Shown: piece by piece, positions 18,997 through 26,666 of the stretch
Layout of the letters: each line of letters begins with the position of its first letter
How positions within the stretch are numbered: position 1 is the stretch's first letter
Assembly (NCBI RefSeq): GCF_001748245.1
Contig: NZ_BDFO01000001.1
Coordinates: forward strand, 297,740-361,739
DNA from: Oligoflexus tunisiensis
GTDB taxonomy: Bacteria; Bdellovibrionota_B; Oligoflexia; Oligoflexales; Oligoflexaceae
Direction: 5' to 3'
DNA: 64,000 bases
Program-made: the position numbers and the translations under genes
Notes under the pieces: model-generated
Databases searched by the model: none
What the model was told of the DNA's origin: nothing
Seen by the model: only the letters and a program-made list of their open reading frames with translations

Positions 18997-19482
18997 AGAG
19001 CGCGTCCCGCCCGCATTAAGCGTCAAATGGGTCGTGTTTGACGCATCTGAAAAGGCCGGGTTCCTGTGTGATTTCAGCGGGTTAGATGGCCTTCCCGGCA
19101 CTGCGCAAAAAAATTTGCGATGAAGCACAAAAAACCTCACTAAATATGTTGACATTGTCTCTCAAACTGCTAATTTGTCGCAGCTAAGGCATTGAGTTCA
19201 CGTCAAGCCTCCACGGAAGATCCGCAGGAGCCCTGCAAAAAGCCCTTCCGAGTTGAAACTGATGTGTTCCTTGGATACGAGAAATGCCAAAGTTTGCTTG
19301 TGAGCAGGAGTTCACGGCAAGTAAGACAGGACAGAGCTGCAGGATGCGGCCGCCATCGGTCCCTGGATGGGGAAGAGATGTTGATAGAACGGATGTCTTG
19401 GGTCCTGTGTGAGCGATGGGGTACCAAAGTTTCTTGCGGATGTGAGGAACGGGATAAATAGCCAAATCGGAGGAAATCAGCT
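18997..19482. other. Leader region of the Fis-type gene
   Basis: About 485 bp with no convincing gene. A good promoter at 19149-19176 implies a 5' untranslated leader of about 300 nt. A TTG-led 89-codon frame at 19192-19461 has no ribosome binding site or family likeness. No riboswitch consensus recognised. Confidence 0.4.
19149..19176 (+). promoter_or_regulatory. Sigma-70 promoter upstream of the Fis-type gene
   Basis: TTGACA, a 16-bp spacer and TAATTT. The perfect -35 makes it credible. Transcription would begin near 19183. Confidence 0.55.
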
Positions 19483-19767
19483 ATGATGACACCGGAAAAC
19501 ACGAATGATGCTGCACTCAACTTCGACACATCTTCTGTCACTTTTCCCCCTGGAACAAAACTGCGTGAAATCGAGCGCATTGTGATCCTGGAAACTCTGA
19601 GACAGAAAAACTTCAACCGTACGCATACCGCCCGCGCTCTGGGGATTGGTATTCGCACGCTGCAACGCAAACTGAAGCGTTACGGCGCGTCTGACTGGGG
19701 TCTCAAGACCAAAGTCGGCGGTGAAGACATGGTGGAAGGCGCTGAGAGCCCTTCGTTCACCAACTAA
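19483..19767 (+). CDS. Small Fis-type helix-turn-helix protein
   Basis: A 94-residue protein made of a short polar N-terminus and the Fis-type DNA-binding domain usually found at the C-terminus of sigma-54 activators. The pattern REIERIVILETLRQKNFNRT, then TARALGIGIRTLQRKLKRYG, is plain. There is no receiver or AAA+ domain, so it is a stand-alone DNA binder, either nucleoid-associated or a competitor for activator sites. CGGAGG precedes the ATG and a clear terminator follows, so it is a single-gene unit with a long leader. Confidence 0.85.
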   Translation: MMTPENTNDAALNFDTSSVTFPPGTKLREIERIVILETLRQKNFNRTHTARALGIGIRTLQRKLKRYGASDWGLKTKVGGEDMVEGAESPSFTN

Positions 19768-19786
19768 GTTCCAGCCTTGCGCTGCA

Positions 19787-19818
19787 CAAGAGCCCTGCAG
19801 AAGTGCGGGGCTCTTTTA
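19787..19818 (+). terminator. Intrinsic terminator of the Fis-type gene
   Basis: AAGAGCCC and GGGGCTCTT pair around an 11-nt loop and run into TTTTACTT. Confidence 0.8.
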
Positions 19819-19863
19819 CTTAGTCCAGAACCAGTTGGGTCGAGCTTTTTGGATTCAAAAAGG

Positions 19864-19892
19864 TTGACAGCAAAAAGACGAACACTTATAAA
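19864..19892 (+). promoter_or_regulatory. Sigma-70 promoter of tRNA-Ile
   Basis: TTGACA, a 17-bp spacer and TATAAA lie 12 bp before the tRNA 5' end. This is near consensus, as expected for a stable RNA gene. Confidence 0.8.
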
Positions 19893-19904
19893 GTGTCTTC
19901 CGAT

Positions 19905-19981
19905 GGGGATGTAGCTCAGGTGGTTAGAGCACACGCCTGATAAGCGTGAGGTCGGATGTTCGAGTCATCTCATCCCCACCA
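19905..19981 (+). tRNA. tRNA-Ile (GAT anticodon)
   Basis: A 77-nt cloverleaf with acceptor GGGGATG/CATCCCC, D-arm GCTCAGGTGGTTAGAGC, anticodon stem CACGC/GCGTG with loop CTGATAA (anticodon GAT), and T-arm GGATG-TTCGAGT-CATCT. CCA is encoded. It stands alone, not in an rRNA spacer, with its own promoter and terminator. Confidence 0.96.
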
Positions 19982-19987
19982 TCAAAA

Positions 19988-20022
19988 GACCCGGTTGACG
20001 AGAAATCGCAGCCGGGTTTTTT
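19988..20022 (+). terminator. Terminator after tRNA-Ile
   Basis: ACCCGG and CCGGGT pair around a loop of about 16 nt and are followed by a T-run. Confidence 0.7.
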
Positions 20023-20098
20023 GCGTCGTCCGTGTCCGGACATTTCTCTCCACTTCATGTCCTTTCTCATACGGCGCGACCTGCGGTAGAAGCAGGGC

Positions 20099-20464
20099 AT
20101 GCGAATGTATTATGTCTACATCCTGAGTGACCGTTTCCGCAGACTTCTCTACACCGGGGTCACGAACAATCTCGAACGGCGCCTGCACGAACATCGAACA
20201 AAGCACAACCCGAACAGTTATACAGCACGATATGACATCACGTATCTCGTCTACTTTGAAACCCATGGGCATGCGGGTCAGGCCAATATCCGGGAAAAGG
20301 AAATCAAGCGGATGAATCGTTGGGAAAGGGAAAGACTGATTCGCGAGTTCGAGGAGCAGGAGCGCACCTGCCCGCCGCATTTAAAAAATCCTTATGCACC
20401 TCCCGGCCGGCAGCGACGGCGTCCATCCTGTCCCTGGCCAGGTGCGTCCTTGCCTCATGATTAA
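20099..20464 (+). CDS. GIY-YIG nuclease superfamily protein
   Basis: A 121-residue protein whose first 85 residues match the small GIY-YIG/YhbQ-like family. It has YYVYILSD, then LYTGVTNNLERRLHEHR (the GIY-YIG core with its Arg), the HNPNSYTARY motif, and a Glu-Lys-rich helix (REKEIKRMNRWER). The C-terminal 30 residues are Pro/Arg-rich and may be an extension without function. A weak ribosome binding site makes either of two nearby ATGs possible. It follows tRNA-Ile directly; family members are often mobile or repair-related, but the substrate is unknown. Confidence 0.85.
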   Translation: MRMYYVYILSDRFRRLLYTGVTNNLERRLHEHRTKHNPNSYTARYDITYLVYFETHGHAGQANIREKEIKRMNRWERERLIREFEEQERTCPPHLKNPYAPPGRQRRRPSCPWPGASLPHD

Positions 20465-20559
20465 GGCACGGCCGTCGCCCGGTTGTCAGAGTTTTGACGC
20501 TCTAAAAGCCAGGGGAAGAAAGGCTTTCACGTGTGAGAGGCGGGCAGCCAGCAGACAGT

Positions 20560-21140
20560 TGTTTCATGCGACGTTCCTTGCCATTTGAGTTACCGGACTG
20601 CCTGTGTGTCGAGTATCGTCGAGCAGGCTGCAGAGCAAGGATGGTGGATCGCCTTGCCCTTTCGCAGCGAGCAGGGACAGTTGACTCCGGGACCTTGCAG
20701 GGCAGCGGACTGCTTGCCGTGTTGAGCAAGGATGGTCAGGCAGGAGACGTTGCTTCGCACTCAGCAGGGAAGGTGGATTGCTCTCCGAGACAGCGGACCG
20801 TTTCGTTACCGAGCGAAGTCGAATGAACTCTCTCCTGTCTGAAGTATTGAGCAGATCGGTCGACCCGTTTGCCGATCGAGGCGCCGGGCCGTAGGGGCGA
20901 TCAACCCCTTTGCCCTTCAGGCCAGCAGGCTGTCCTTGCATGCCGAGGCGGAGGGTAGACCCCTTTGCCCTAAGTCAGCAGGTTGTCCTTTCGTGCCGAA
21001 GCGGAAGGTCGACCCCTTTGCCCTTCCAGGGCACCAGACAGTTCTTCAAGCTGAGCAGGACGGCCGACCCGATTGCCCTTCCAACCACCAGACTGTTCTT
21101 TCGAGCTGAGCAGGACCGTGCGATCACTTTGCCTTTCGAA
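20560..21140. repeat. Array of degenerate ~55-bp tandem repeats
   Basis: Between the GIY-YIG and SnoaL-like genes the sequence repeats with a period of 53-57 bp. The clearest copies carry GACCCCTTTGCCCT near 20958, 21010 and 21066, followed by a CAGCAGnnTGTnCTT block and a GAGCAGGA or GCCGAAGCGGA block. Earlier copies (20630-20830) are more diverged. The copies are not uniform and have no spacers, so this is a decayed minisatellite rather than CRISPR or integron attC sites. Short frames through it on both strands are repetitive Arg/Ser/Pro-rich translations and are not called as genes. Confidence 0.65.
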
Positions 21141-21241
21141 TTTCGTTTTGGGAAACAGCGCGATTCGCCATTTGAAAACTTTCCCGGTAAGATGGCCTCC
21201 ATCACGATGACAACCGACTCTCATGTGACAGGGAGATGCCC

Positions 21242-21715
21242 ATGTGCCCACAATATTCCGGATCACCTTATGCGGTAGGCACCGAAGAAGCACAGATTGA
21301 AAAACTGTATCAGAGCATGATAGAAGGCTGGAATCAGCGCGATGCGATCAAGCTGGCGGCTGCCTTCGCTGATGATGGCTTGATCATTGGTTTTGATGGA
21401 ACCCATCACCACGGAGCCCGCGATATCGAGGAATCCATCGGCACGATCTTTCGGGATCACCCGACGCCACCCTTTCTCTTCAAGGTCAAGGACATCCGCT
21501 TTCTGACGCCGGATGTCGCTCAACTGGAAGCCATCGTTGGCATGGTTCCACCGGGCCAGAAGGAATTGAATCCGGCATTGAATGCCTTTCAAATGATGAC
21601 AGCCGTCCGCCGTGAGCGGCGCTGGGTCATCGCCTGCTTTCAAAATACACCCGCGCAGCTCCACGGACGTCCCGAAGCCCTGGACGCCATGACACAGGAG
21701 ATTTTGGCTGAATAA
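21242..21715 (+). CDS. SgcJ/SnoaL-like (NTF2 fold) protein
   Basis: A 157-residue protein of the SgcJ/EcaC or DUF4440-type NTF2-like family. Typical features are EEAQIEKLYQSMIEGWNQRDA, then AAAFADDGLIIGFDG, the HHHGARDIEESI segment and a C-terminal VIACFQNTPAQLHGRPE. Such proteins have a cone-shaped pocket for small ligands; the function here is unknown. The ATG at 21242 sits 6 nt after GGGAG; the ATG at 21236 abuts that motif and is less likely. Confidence 0.8.
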   Translation: MCPQYSGSPYAVGTEEAQIEKLYQSMIEGWNQRDAIKLAAAFADDGLIIGFDGTHHHGARDIEESIGTIFRDHPTPPFLFKVKDIRFLTPDVAQLEAIVGMVPPGQKELNPALNAFQMMTAVRRERRWVIACFQNTPAQLHGRPEALDAMTQEILAE

Positions 21716-21718
21716 CAT

Positions 21719-21737
21719 AATAAAATCAAATAGTTAT
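21719..21737. repeat. 19-bp element, copy 1
   Basis: AATAAAATCAAATAGTTAT is identical to a copy at 43756-43774. Each lies 65-95 bp upstream of a plus-strand gene. Here it runs into TATAAT, so it may be a promoter element. Confidence 0.45.
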
Positions 21738-21831
21738 AATTAAATCTGGCCACGCTCATGTTTTCCGGCTGGGATTCCGATTAGAATTAGAAAATGTTTC
21801 TAGAAATATTTTCCAGTTTCAGGAGCCAGCC

Positions 21832-22653
21832 ATGACCCAACACTTTCTGATCACCGGAGCCAATCGCGGCCTGGGCGCTGCCATCACCCGTGGACTCGCA
21901 GCCTCGGGCTGTCAGTTGACGCTGCTCTGTCGCGATCGTCAAGCCGCGGAGGCTTTGATTCGAACTCTGCCTTCGGGACAGGTTTCCGGTATTCTCCAGG
22001 CTGATTTAAGCAGCCTTCGAGGCATTCAGTCGGCCATTCATGCCATAAAGGCGCTCCCGCCTCTCGATGGTCTGATCCACAATGCTGCGATCTGGCCCCA
22101 AAGGAAAATCATCCAGGCCGATGGACTCGAGGAGGCCTTTGTCGTCAACCACCTCGCTCCTTTTCTCATGAACATGCAATTGGAAGATCGCTTTCAGCGT
22201 GATGGTACACGCGTCGTGCAGATGACGGCCGGACTTTATCCGCTTGGCGATCGGAATTTTTCCCAAAGCGCCACCGGCCAGAATTTTAGCGCGCTCAAGA
22301 CCTATGCCTCGACAAAGCTTTTGAACCTTGCTACGACCATGACGTTTGCTGAACGTTGGCAGGGCAGTCCTGCGACGATCAATGCGGTGCATCCCGGAGT
22401 GGTGCGCACGGACCTTGGGGCGATGAGTGGGGTGAAGGGCATGCTGTTGAATCTTGTCAAAAGACTTTGGCTGACACCTGAGGAAGGGGCCAGGGCTCCG
22501 CTGAGCCTTTGCACGGATCCCGCATTCAAGGGCATCAATGGCCGTTTTTATGATCGTTTCAAGGAAGCGCCACTTGCTCCCTTCATGCAGGATACGGGCT
22601 TTCGGGAAGCGGTGTGGCAGCAGGCCCTGCAGTACATGAAACAAGCGGGTTAA
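21832..22653 (+). CDS. Short-chain dehydrogenase/reductase
   Basis: A 273-residue classical SDR. It shows the cofactor motif TGANRGLGAA near the N-terminus, the NNAA-type motif as HNAAIWPQ, and catalytic YASTK with HPGVVRTDLG following, as in retinol-dehydrogenase-like SDRs. The substrate is unknown. CAGGAGCC precedes the ATG. The TetR gene begins 3 bp after its stop, so the reductase is probably the regulated partner of that repressor. Confidence 0.88.
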   Translation: MTQHFLITGANRGLGAAITRGLAASGCQLTLLCRDRQAAEALIRTLPSGQVSGILQADLSSLRGIQSAIHAIKALPPLDGLIHNAAIWPQRKIIQADGLEEAFVVNHLAPFLMNMQLEDRFQRDGTRVVQMTAGLYPLGDRNFSQSATGQNFSALKTYASTKLLNLATTMTFAERWQGSPATINAVHPGVVRTDLGAMSGVKGMLLNLVKRLWLTPEEGARAPLSLCTDPAFKGINGRFYDRFKEAPLAPFMQDTGFREAVWQQALQYMKQAG

Positions 22654-22656
22654 ATC

Positions 22657-23247
22657 ATGGCCGGAAAACAGCAGCGCGGTCAGGAGACGGCCGACAGGGT
22701 CCTGAAAGCGGCGCTGAAACTTTTCAGCCGTCATGAACTTTCCATTGAGCGCCTGAGTGAAGTCTCCGGCGTTTCCATCGGCTCCATCTATCATCACTTT
22801 GGAAATCTCAATGGCGTCTCGGCCGCGCTTTATCAAAGTGCAATGGCTGATCTTCTGCACAGCATTATCCGTGCGGTTGAAACCGAAACCACAGCGCGGG
22901 CGAAGGTGATCGCCCAGGCACGCGCGTACATGGAATGGACCCGCGAGAAAAAAACCGCCGCGCGTTTCATTCATGCCTCGGCCTACGCCCCCTATATGCA
23001 GCAATATGAAGAGGACATCCGCAAGGCGAAGCAGCCGATCCTCGAGGCGCTCATGGCTCTCTTTGAACCGCATATCCGGGCCCGTGAGGTGATCGCCCTG
23101 CCGCTGCCTCTCTATGAAATTCTATTGATTGGCCCTCTTGCCGAGCTGGCCCGTCGCTGGCTGAGCGGCGGCTCCGGACTGGATATGGATGCGGCCTGGG
23201 ACCATTTACCGGAACGCATCTGGCGATCCGTTCAGCCTGAGGAATGA
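22657..23247 (+). CDS. TetR-family transcriptional regulator
   Basis: A 196-residue repressor with the TetR N-terminal helix-turn-helix: ADRVLKAALKLFSRHELSIE, then LSEVSGVSIGSIYHHFGN. The all-helical C-terminal ligand domain is variable, as usual. It follows the SDR gene by 3 bp and has no strong ribosome binding site of its own, so it probably depends on SDR translation. It may control the SDR operon; the ligand is unknown. Confidence 0.88.
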   Translation: MAGKQQRGQETADRVLKAALKLFSRHELSIERLSEVSGVSIGSIYHHFGNLNGVSAALYQSAMADLLHSIIRAVETETTARAKVIAQARAYMEWTREKKTAARFIHASAYAPYMQQYEEDIRKAKQPILEALMALFEPHIRAREVIALPLPLYEILLIGPLAELARRWLSGGSGLDMDAAWDHLPERIWRSVQPEE

Positions 23248-23251
23248 AATC

Positions 23252-23641
23252 ATGCGCATCAAACAGGTGATCCTGGTCCGCAAGGATCTCAACATGCGGC
23301 GCGGCAAGGAAATCGCTCAAGGGTCGCACGCGGCGATGGATTTTTTGATTGAACCCTTGCGCCTGCTGCTCCTGCAAAACAAGGCGACCACGATTGAGCT
23401 GACAGACATGGAAAAACATTGGATCGTGCACGGCATGGCCAAGGTCTGCCTGCGTGTGAATAGTGAAGAGGAACTGGTGGCCCATCACGAAAAGGCCCGG
23501 GCCGCCGGCCTGAAAAGCTACATGATTCGTGATAGCGGTCGCACCGAATTTCACGGCCAGCCGACCCTGACAGCCTGCGCCATAGGGCCGGATCTGACCG
23601 AGCGCATCGACGCCATTACCGGCGATCTCGTCCTGTATTAA
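23252..23641 (+). CDS. Type 2 peptidyl-tRNA hydrolase (Pth2)
   Basis: A 129-residue protein of the archaeal/eukaryotic-type Pth2 family, which releases tRNA from stalled peptidyl-tRNA. The family landmarks are VILVRKDLNMRRGKEIAQGS followed by HAAM (Lys and the helix after it), EELVAHHEKARAAGLKSYM, then IRDSGRTEF and PTLTACAIGP. The ATG at 23252 has GAGGA 8 nt upstream; the longer frame overlaps TetR. Most bacteria use the unrelated type 1 enzyme, so this is a noteworthy presence, possibly in addition to a pth gene outside the window. Confidence 0.85.
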   Translation: MRIKQVILVRKDLNMRRGKEIAQGSHAAMDFLIEPLRLLLLQNKATTIELTDMEKHWIVHGMAKVCLRVNSEEELVAHHEKARAAGLKSYMIRDSGRTEFHGQPTLTACAIGPDLTERIDAITGDLVLY

Positions 23642-23751
23642 CTACGTCAATAAGGGTCGAGTTCCCGAAATCCAAAAAATCGGCTATAGGAAATCCAGGC
23701 AAGCCGCCTCAATTTGAATTTCCACTCAGGCCAGGTCGGGGGGACCCTATT

Positions 23752-24888
23752 GTGAAACGCATAGTCATCTGTATTGCTGCATGTCTCGTGGCCATGACCG
23801 GTTGCGGTCAAAAAAAGAAAAGTCGCAAGGATATTCTGCATGCACCGGATCAACTTCTGGTACAGACACCTCTGAATCTCGCAGGCATTAGCCCCTCGGA
23901 ACGGGATGATGCCAAATTCAATCGCTGCATCGCCGGGAATGGCAACCCTGAGGCGCTGGCGGGCTGTAACCTGCCTTATCTGGAGCTCCAGGAGACCACG
24001 CGCGAGGAGCAGGTGGCTCAGGTGATGAGTCATACTCTGATCAGCCATGACTGGCAGACGGAACGCTTCCGCAGCTTTCTCTTGCAAACCAGGCCGGAAC
24101 TCGTTTCCATGCTGTCCTGTGTGAAAGGCATCGCGATTTCCACCGATATCCGACCTTCCTTTTATTATCCACCGAGTGGCGCCATCTATCTGGATGCCCG
24201 GTATTTTGCAGCCAACGAAGAGGAAGCGAAAACGGTCAGCACGCGACCAGATGCGCGCGAGGAAAATTATGATCAGATCAATCTCCTCTTTTTCTCGGTG
24301 GATACTGCGATGCCGGAGACCATTGAGGATGCGCGACGCCTGGACCTGGAAGGACTGCTGGCCCATGAACTGGCTCATGCCTGCGATTTCAAAGCAGCGG
24401 CGTTGACCGGTCAATACCTGTCCGCTGCGTTGCCTGAAGCGCCGCATAATGCTGTCTATTACCTGGCGCAATGGCTTTTCTTCGGCGACGCCAATGCCAA
24501 AGACCAGCTGGCCACGTACACGCCGGCTGAGATCGGCCGATCCTATGAGGAAAGTCCGATCGTCGATATCTATGGTTACGGCAACCAGTTTGAGCATCTG
24601 GCCATGATCGTGCAAAATCATCTGGCCTTTGAATTTGATGGCAACAATCGCGTGGACCTGCTGACGGATAATCCGAAGGAGAATGAGAATCTTCGGGACT
24701 TTCCGATTCACTGGGGGATGACTGGCAAATTTTGTCAGCCGCAGCTTTTCGAAGAGGGACGGGCGATAACCGCGCGGACGGTGCCGATGCCGTTCGCATT
24801 TCAAAAAACGATCGCGGACTGTACGAGCATCGTGCATGAAGCGGGCACAGCCGTCCATCAGGTACTGGGTCTTCCTGAATCTCGATAA
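23752..24888 (+). CDS. Lipoprotein with HExxH metallopeptidase-like motif
   Basis: A 378-residue exported lipoprotein: signal peptide with lipobox AMTGC (Cys18), starting at GTG. The central region has HELAH (205-209) followed by ACDF, the zincin-type catalytic motif in a helix flanked by a hydrophobic stretch. Several cysteines (GCNL, LSC, DCTS) suggest disulfides. The family is not recognised; the motif and location suggest an envelope metallopeptidase. A third zinc ligand cannot be assigned by eye. Confidence 0.65.
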   Translation: MKRIVICIAACLVAMTGCGQKKKSRKDILHAPDQLLVQTPLNLAGISPSERDDAKFNRCIAGNGNPEALAGCNLPYLELQETTREEQVAQVMSHTLISHDWQTERFRSFLLQTRPELVSMLSCVKGIAISTDIRPSFYYPPSGAIYLDARYFAANEEEAKTVSTRPDAREENYDQINLLFFSVDTAMPETIEDARRLDLEGLLAHELAHACDFKAAALTGQYLSAALPEAPHNAVYYLAQWLFFGDANAKDQLATYTPAEIGRSYEESPIVDIYGYGNQFEHLAMIVQNHLAFEFDGNNRVDLLTDNPKENENLRDFPIHWGMTGKFCQPQLFEEGRAITARTVPMPFAFQKTIADCTSIVHEAGTAVHQVLGLPESR

Positions 24889-24906
24889 GGGCGACGTCCA
24901 GAGCCC

Positions 24907-25287
24907 TTACGCGGGGAAGGCCTGGTAGGGGCTTTTGCAGGTTGGGCACGATCCGTAGTAGGGCGGCTTGCCCTCCTGATAGTCCAGCACATTGCTCCCG
25001 CCGCATTGCGGACAGGTGAACGAGCCGGACATGCCCTTGACGGCGCCGCGGCTTTTCATAAAGACCATCACGCCGACGATGGGCGCCGCGATCAGGCCAC
25101 CAGGAACGGAAATAAAATGCACGCCGGGAATAATGATCGTGGCGAGCGCGGCCAGCACCGTCAGGGCAAAGGTTTTCAAGCCCCGTAACACGGCATCGCG
25201 CTGGGTCACGTGCACGATGCGGGCCGAGCCCGTGATTTCCTTGCCGCTTGAAACGACCCGCATTTGACCTTCAGCCCCGTTGTTCAT
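24907..25287 (-). CDS. Membrane protein with C-terminal zinc ribbon
   Basis: A 126-residue protein. Two hydrophobic segments (about 42-60 and 62-85) suggest a membrane hairpin, followed by a zinc ribbon with CPQC and CPTC pairs. The start at 25287 has AGAGGAAC just before it and is preferred to one 12 codons earlier. It overlaps the end of the marR gene by 17 bp, so the two are co-transcribed and it is probably a MarR target. Function unknown. Confidence 0.65.
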   Translation of the reverse strand: MNNGAEGQMRVVSSGKEITGSARIVHVTQRDAVLRGLKTFALTVLAALATIIIPGVHFISVPGGLIAAPIVGVMVFMKSRGAVKGMSGSFTCPQCGGSNVLDYQEGKPPYYGSCPTCKSPYQAFPA

Positions 25288-25792
25288 GACGTTCCTCTTT
25301 ATTTTTGTTTTCATCATATTCAAAGAAAAGTTCGACCTTCATATCGCCCATCGCTGCGCGCTCCAGCAGCTCGGAGAGAAGCCTATCGAGTTCCATCTGA
25401 TCCCTGGGCTTCATGGCCGCCAGAGCCTCAAGCAGGCGATCGGGAACGCTCGTGGAGGCCTTCTCCAAAACCCGTCGACCTTTGGCCGTGAGATGCAGCA
25501 GAAGACGCCGGGAATCCTCGGGAGCGGGACTGCTTTGAATCATGCCTTTGTCCACCAGCTTGCGGACGACCACGGAGAGCGAACTTTGATGCGTGTGGGT
25601 CAGCAGGGCCAGTTCGTTAAGGGAACGCTTGCGTCCATCCTGAAGTTTTTGCAAAGCAAAGAGCTGAGCGGTGCTCATGCCGAGCTGCTTTTCCGCCTGG
25701 CGCGAAGCCACATGTAACGTACTCACCAGACGGCGGAACGAGTTCAGGATACTATGGCAATGTGAGGATCTGGCTTCTGTCATGGTCTTCAT
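25271..25792 (-). CDS. MarR-family transcriptional regulator
   Basis: A 173-residue winged-helix repressor. It shows the MarR core: STAQLFALQKLQDG, then LNELALLTHTHQSSLSVVVRKL (recognition helix), the wing SPAPEDSRRLLLHLTAKGR and a C-terminal dimer helix. The frame opens ten codons earlier, but that start would place a perfect palindrome inside the gene; starting at 25792 puts the palindrome directly before it. It overlaps the downstream membrane zinc-ribbon gene. Autoregulation through the palindrome is likely; the ligand is unknown. Confidence 0.87.
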   Translation of the reverse strand: MKTMTEARSSHCHSILNSFRRLVSTLHVASRQAEKQLGMSTAQLFALQKLQDGRKRSLNELALLTHTHQSSLSVVVRKLVDKGMIQSSPAPEDSRRLLLHLTAKGRRVLEKASTSVPDRLLEALAAMKPRDQMELDRLLSELLERAAMGDMKVELFFEYDENKNKEERHEQRG

Positions 25793-25797
25793 CCGAT

Positions 25798-25813
25798 ATA
25801 TGGGATCCCATAT
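25798..25813. promoter_or_regulatory. Perfect 16-bp palindrome, MarR operator candidate
   Basis: ATATGGGATCCCATAT is fully self-complementary and lies 5 bp before the proposed marR start. Its size and symmetry fit a MarR dimer site. Confidence 0.55.
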
Positions 25814-25915
25814 TTTCATCAAAAGCCGTCCAAGGCAACAGAAACCTCAGCGGCGACACGATCATGCCAGGGTGGGTGATTCCGCCTGCTCCTGCCGAGG
25901 CGCAGCACCAAATAA

Positions 25916-25952
25916 AAGACGCCGGGTCATAACCCGGCGTCTTCTTTTTTTT
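25916..25952. terminator. Strong bidirectional terminator
   Basis: A 12-bp perfect stem AAGACGCCGGGT/ACCCGGCGTCTT has a CATA loop. It is followed by eight T on the plus strand and TTTTATT on the minus strand. It ends the minus-strand SET gene, 34 bp after its stop, and insulates the marR promoter. Confidence 0.85.
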
Positions 25953-25985
25953 GAGCATGACATGAGTAGGGGCGAGAGCGGCCTC

Positions 25986-26639
25986 TTATTCGGAACGCTC
26001 GAGACTGCGTTTCCGTTCATTGCGATAGCGGAGCTCGGGAGTCGGCCGGGCTCCTTCCACGAACTTCTGGGAAAGCACGGAAATATAGGCACTTCCGGTT
26101 TCCAGATAACCATTCAACTGATTGAGTGTATTCCGATCAAAGAATTTAAGGAGCGGCTGATCCACCAGATAAAAATGGGTCAGAGCATCCACGACCAGCG
26201 CATCGTAGTGATCGGCATAGACATCAAAATCCGAAGGACGTGCCACGCCGCGGCAGTTTTCCTTGCAGCAGGCCAGTGGAATTTCTTCGTCCAGATTCAG
26301 AAGACCATAGTCATCCGTTACCTCTTCCCCGGGAGCGATATCGCGCAGGGCGATTTCAAAACCATAGCCGGTCGTCACCGTATTGGGATTGCAGCAATGG
26401 TTGACGTAACGGCCATGATCCCAGCTCAGGACATAGTCGCCCTTGGGGTCGATGTACGAATATTTTTCAATAATATCCGTGTAGGCGGGATTTTTCAGCA
26501 AGGCGGCATTGCGCTCCACGATGATCTCGAGCTGATCCCGCACATAGACCGCTGTGCCTTTCGGGATCAACTTGGTTGCAAAGACACCGTAGCCGATCTC
26601 TTTGCTAACCCATTTTAACTTGGTGTCGGGGTGTATCAT
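25986..26639 (-). CDS. SET-domain protein
   Basis: A 217-residue protein whose first 125 residues form a SET domain: GYGVFATKLIPKGTAVYV, then the SAM/active-site NHCCNPN and the pseudo-knot EVTDDYG. Post-SET-like cysteines (ACCKENC) follow. SET proteins transfer methyl groups from SAM to lysine; a bacterial target is not evident. GGGAGAGAG precedes the ATG. It lies 27 bp downstream of the arginine-deiminase-like gene, apparently in one operon. Confidence 0.85.
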   Translation of the reverse strand: MIHPDTKLKWVSKEIGYGVFATKLIPKGTAVYVRDQLEIIVERNAALLKNPAYTDIIEKYSYIDPKGDYVLSWDHGRYVNHCCNPNTVTTGYGFEIALRDIAPGEEVTDDYGLLNLDEEIPLACCKENCRGVARPSDFDVYADHYDALVVDALTHFYLVDQPLLKFFDRNTLNQLNGYLETGSAYISVLSQKFVEGARPTPELRYRNERKRSLERSE

Positions 26640-26666
26640 GTAGGCTCTCTCCCACGTTAAAAATAG

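Noticed and set aside
19192..19461. An 89-codon frame in the Fis-type leader
   Set aside because: TTG start without ribosome binding site, no family likeness, and composition unlike the neighbouring genes.
20560..21140. CRISPR array or integron attC array
   Set aside because: The units vary in length and sequence, there are no constant repeats with unique spacers, no cas or integrase gene, and no inverted core sites.
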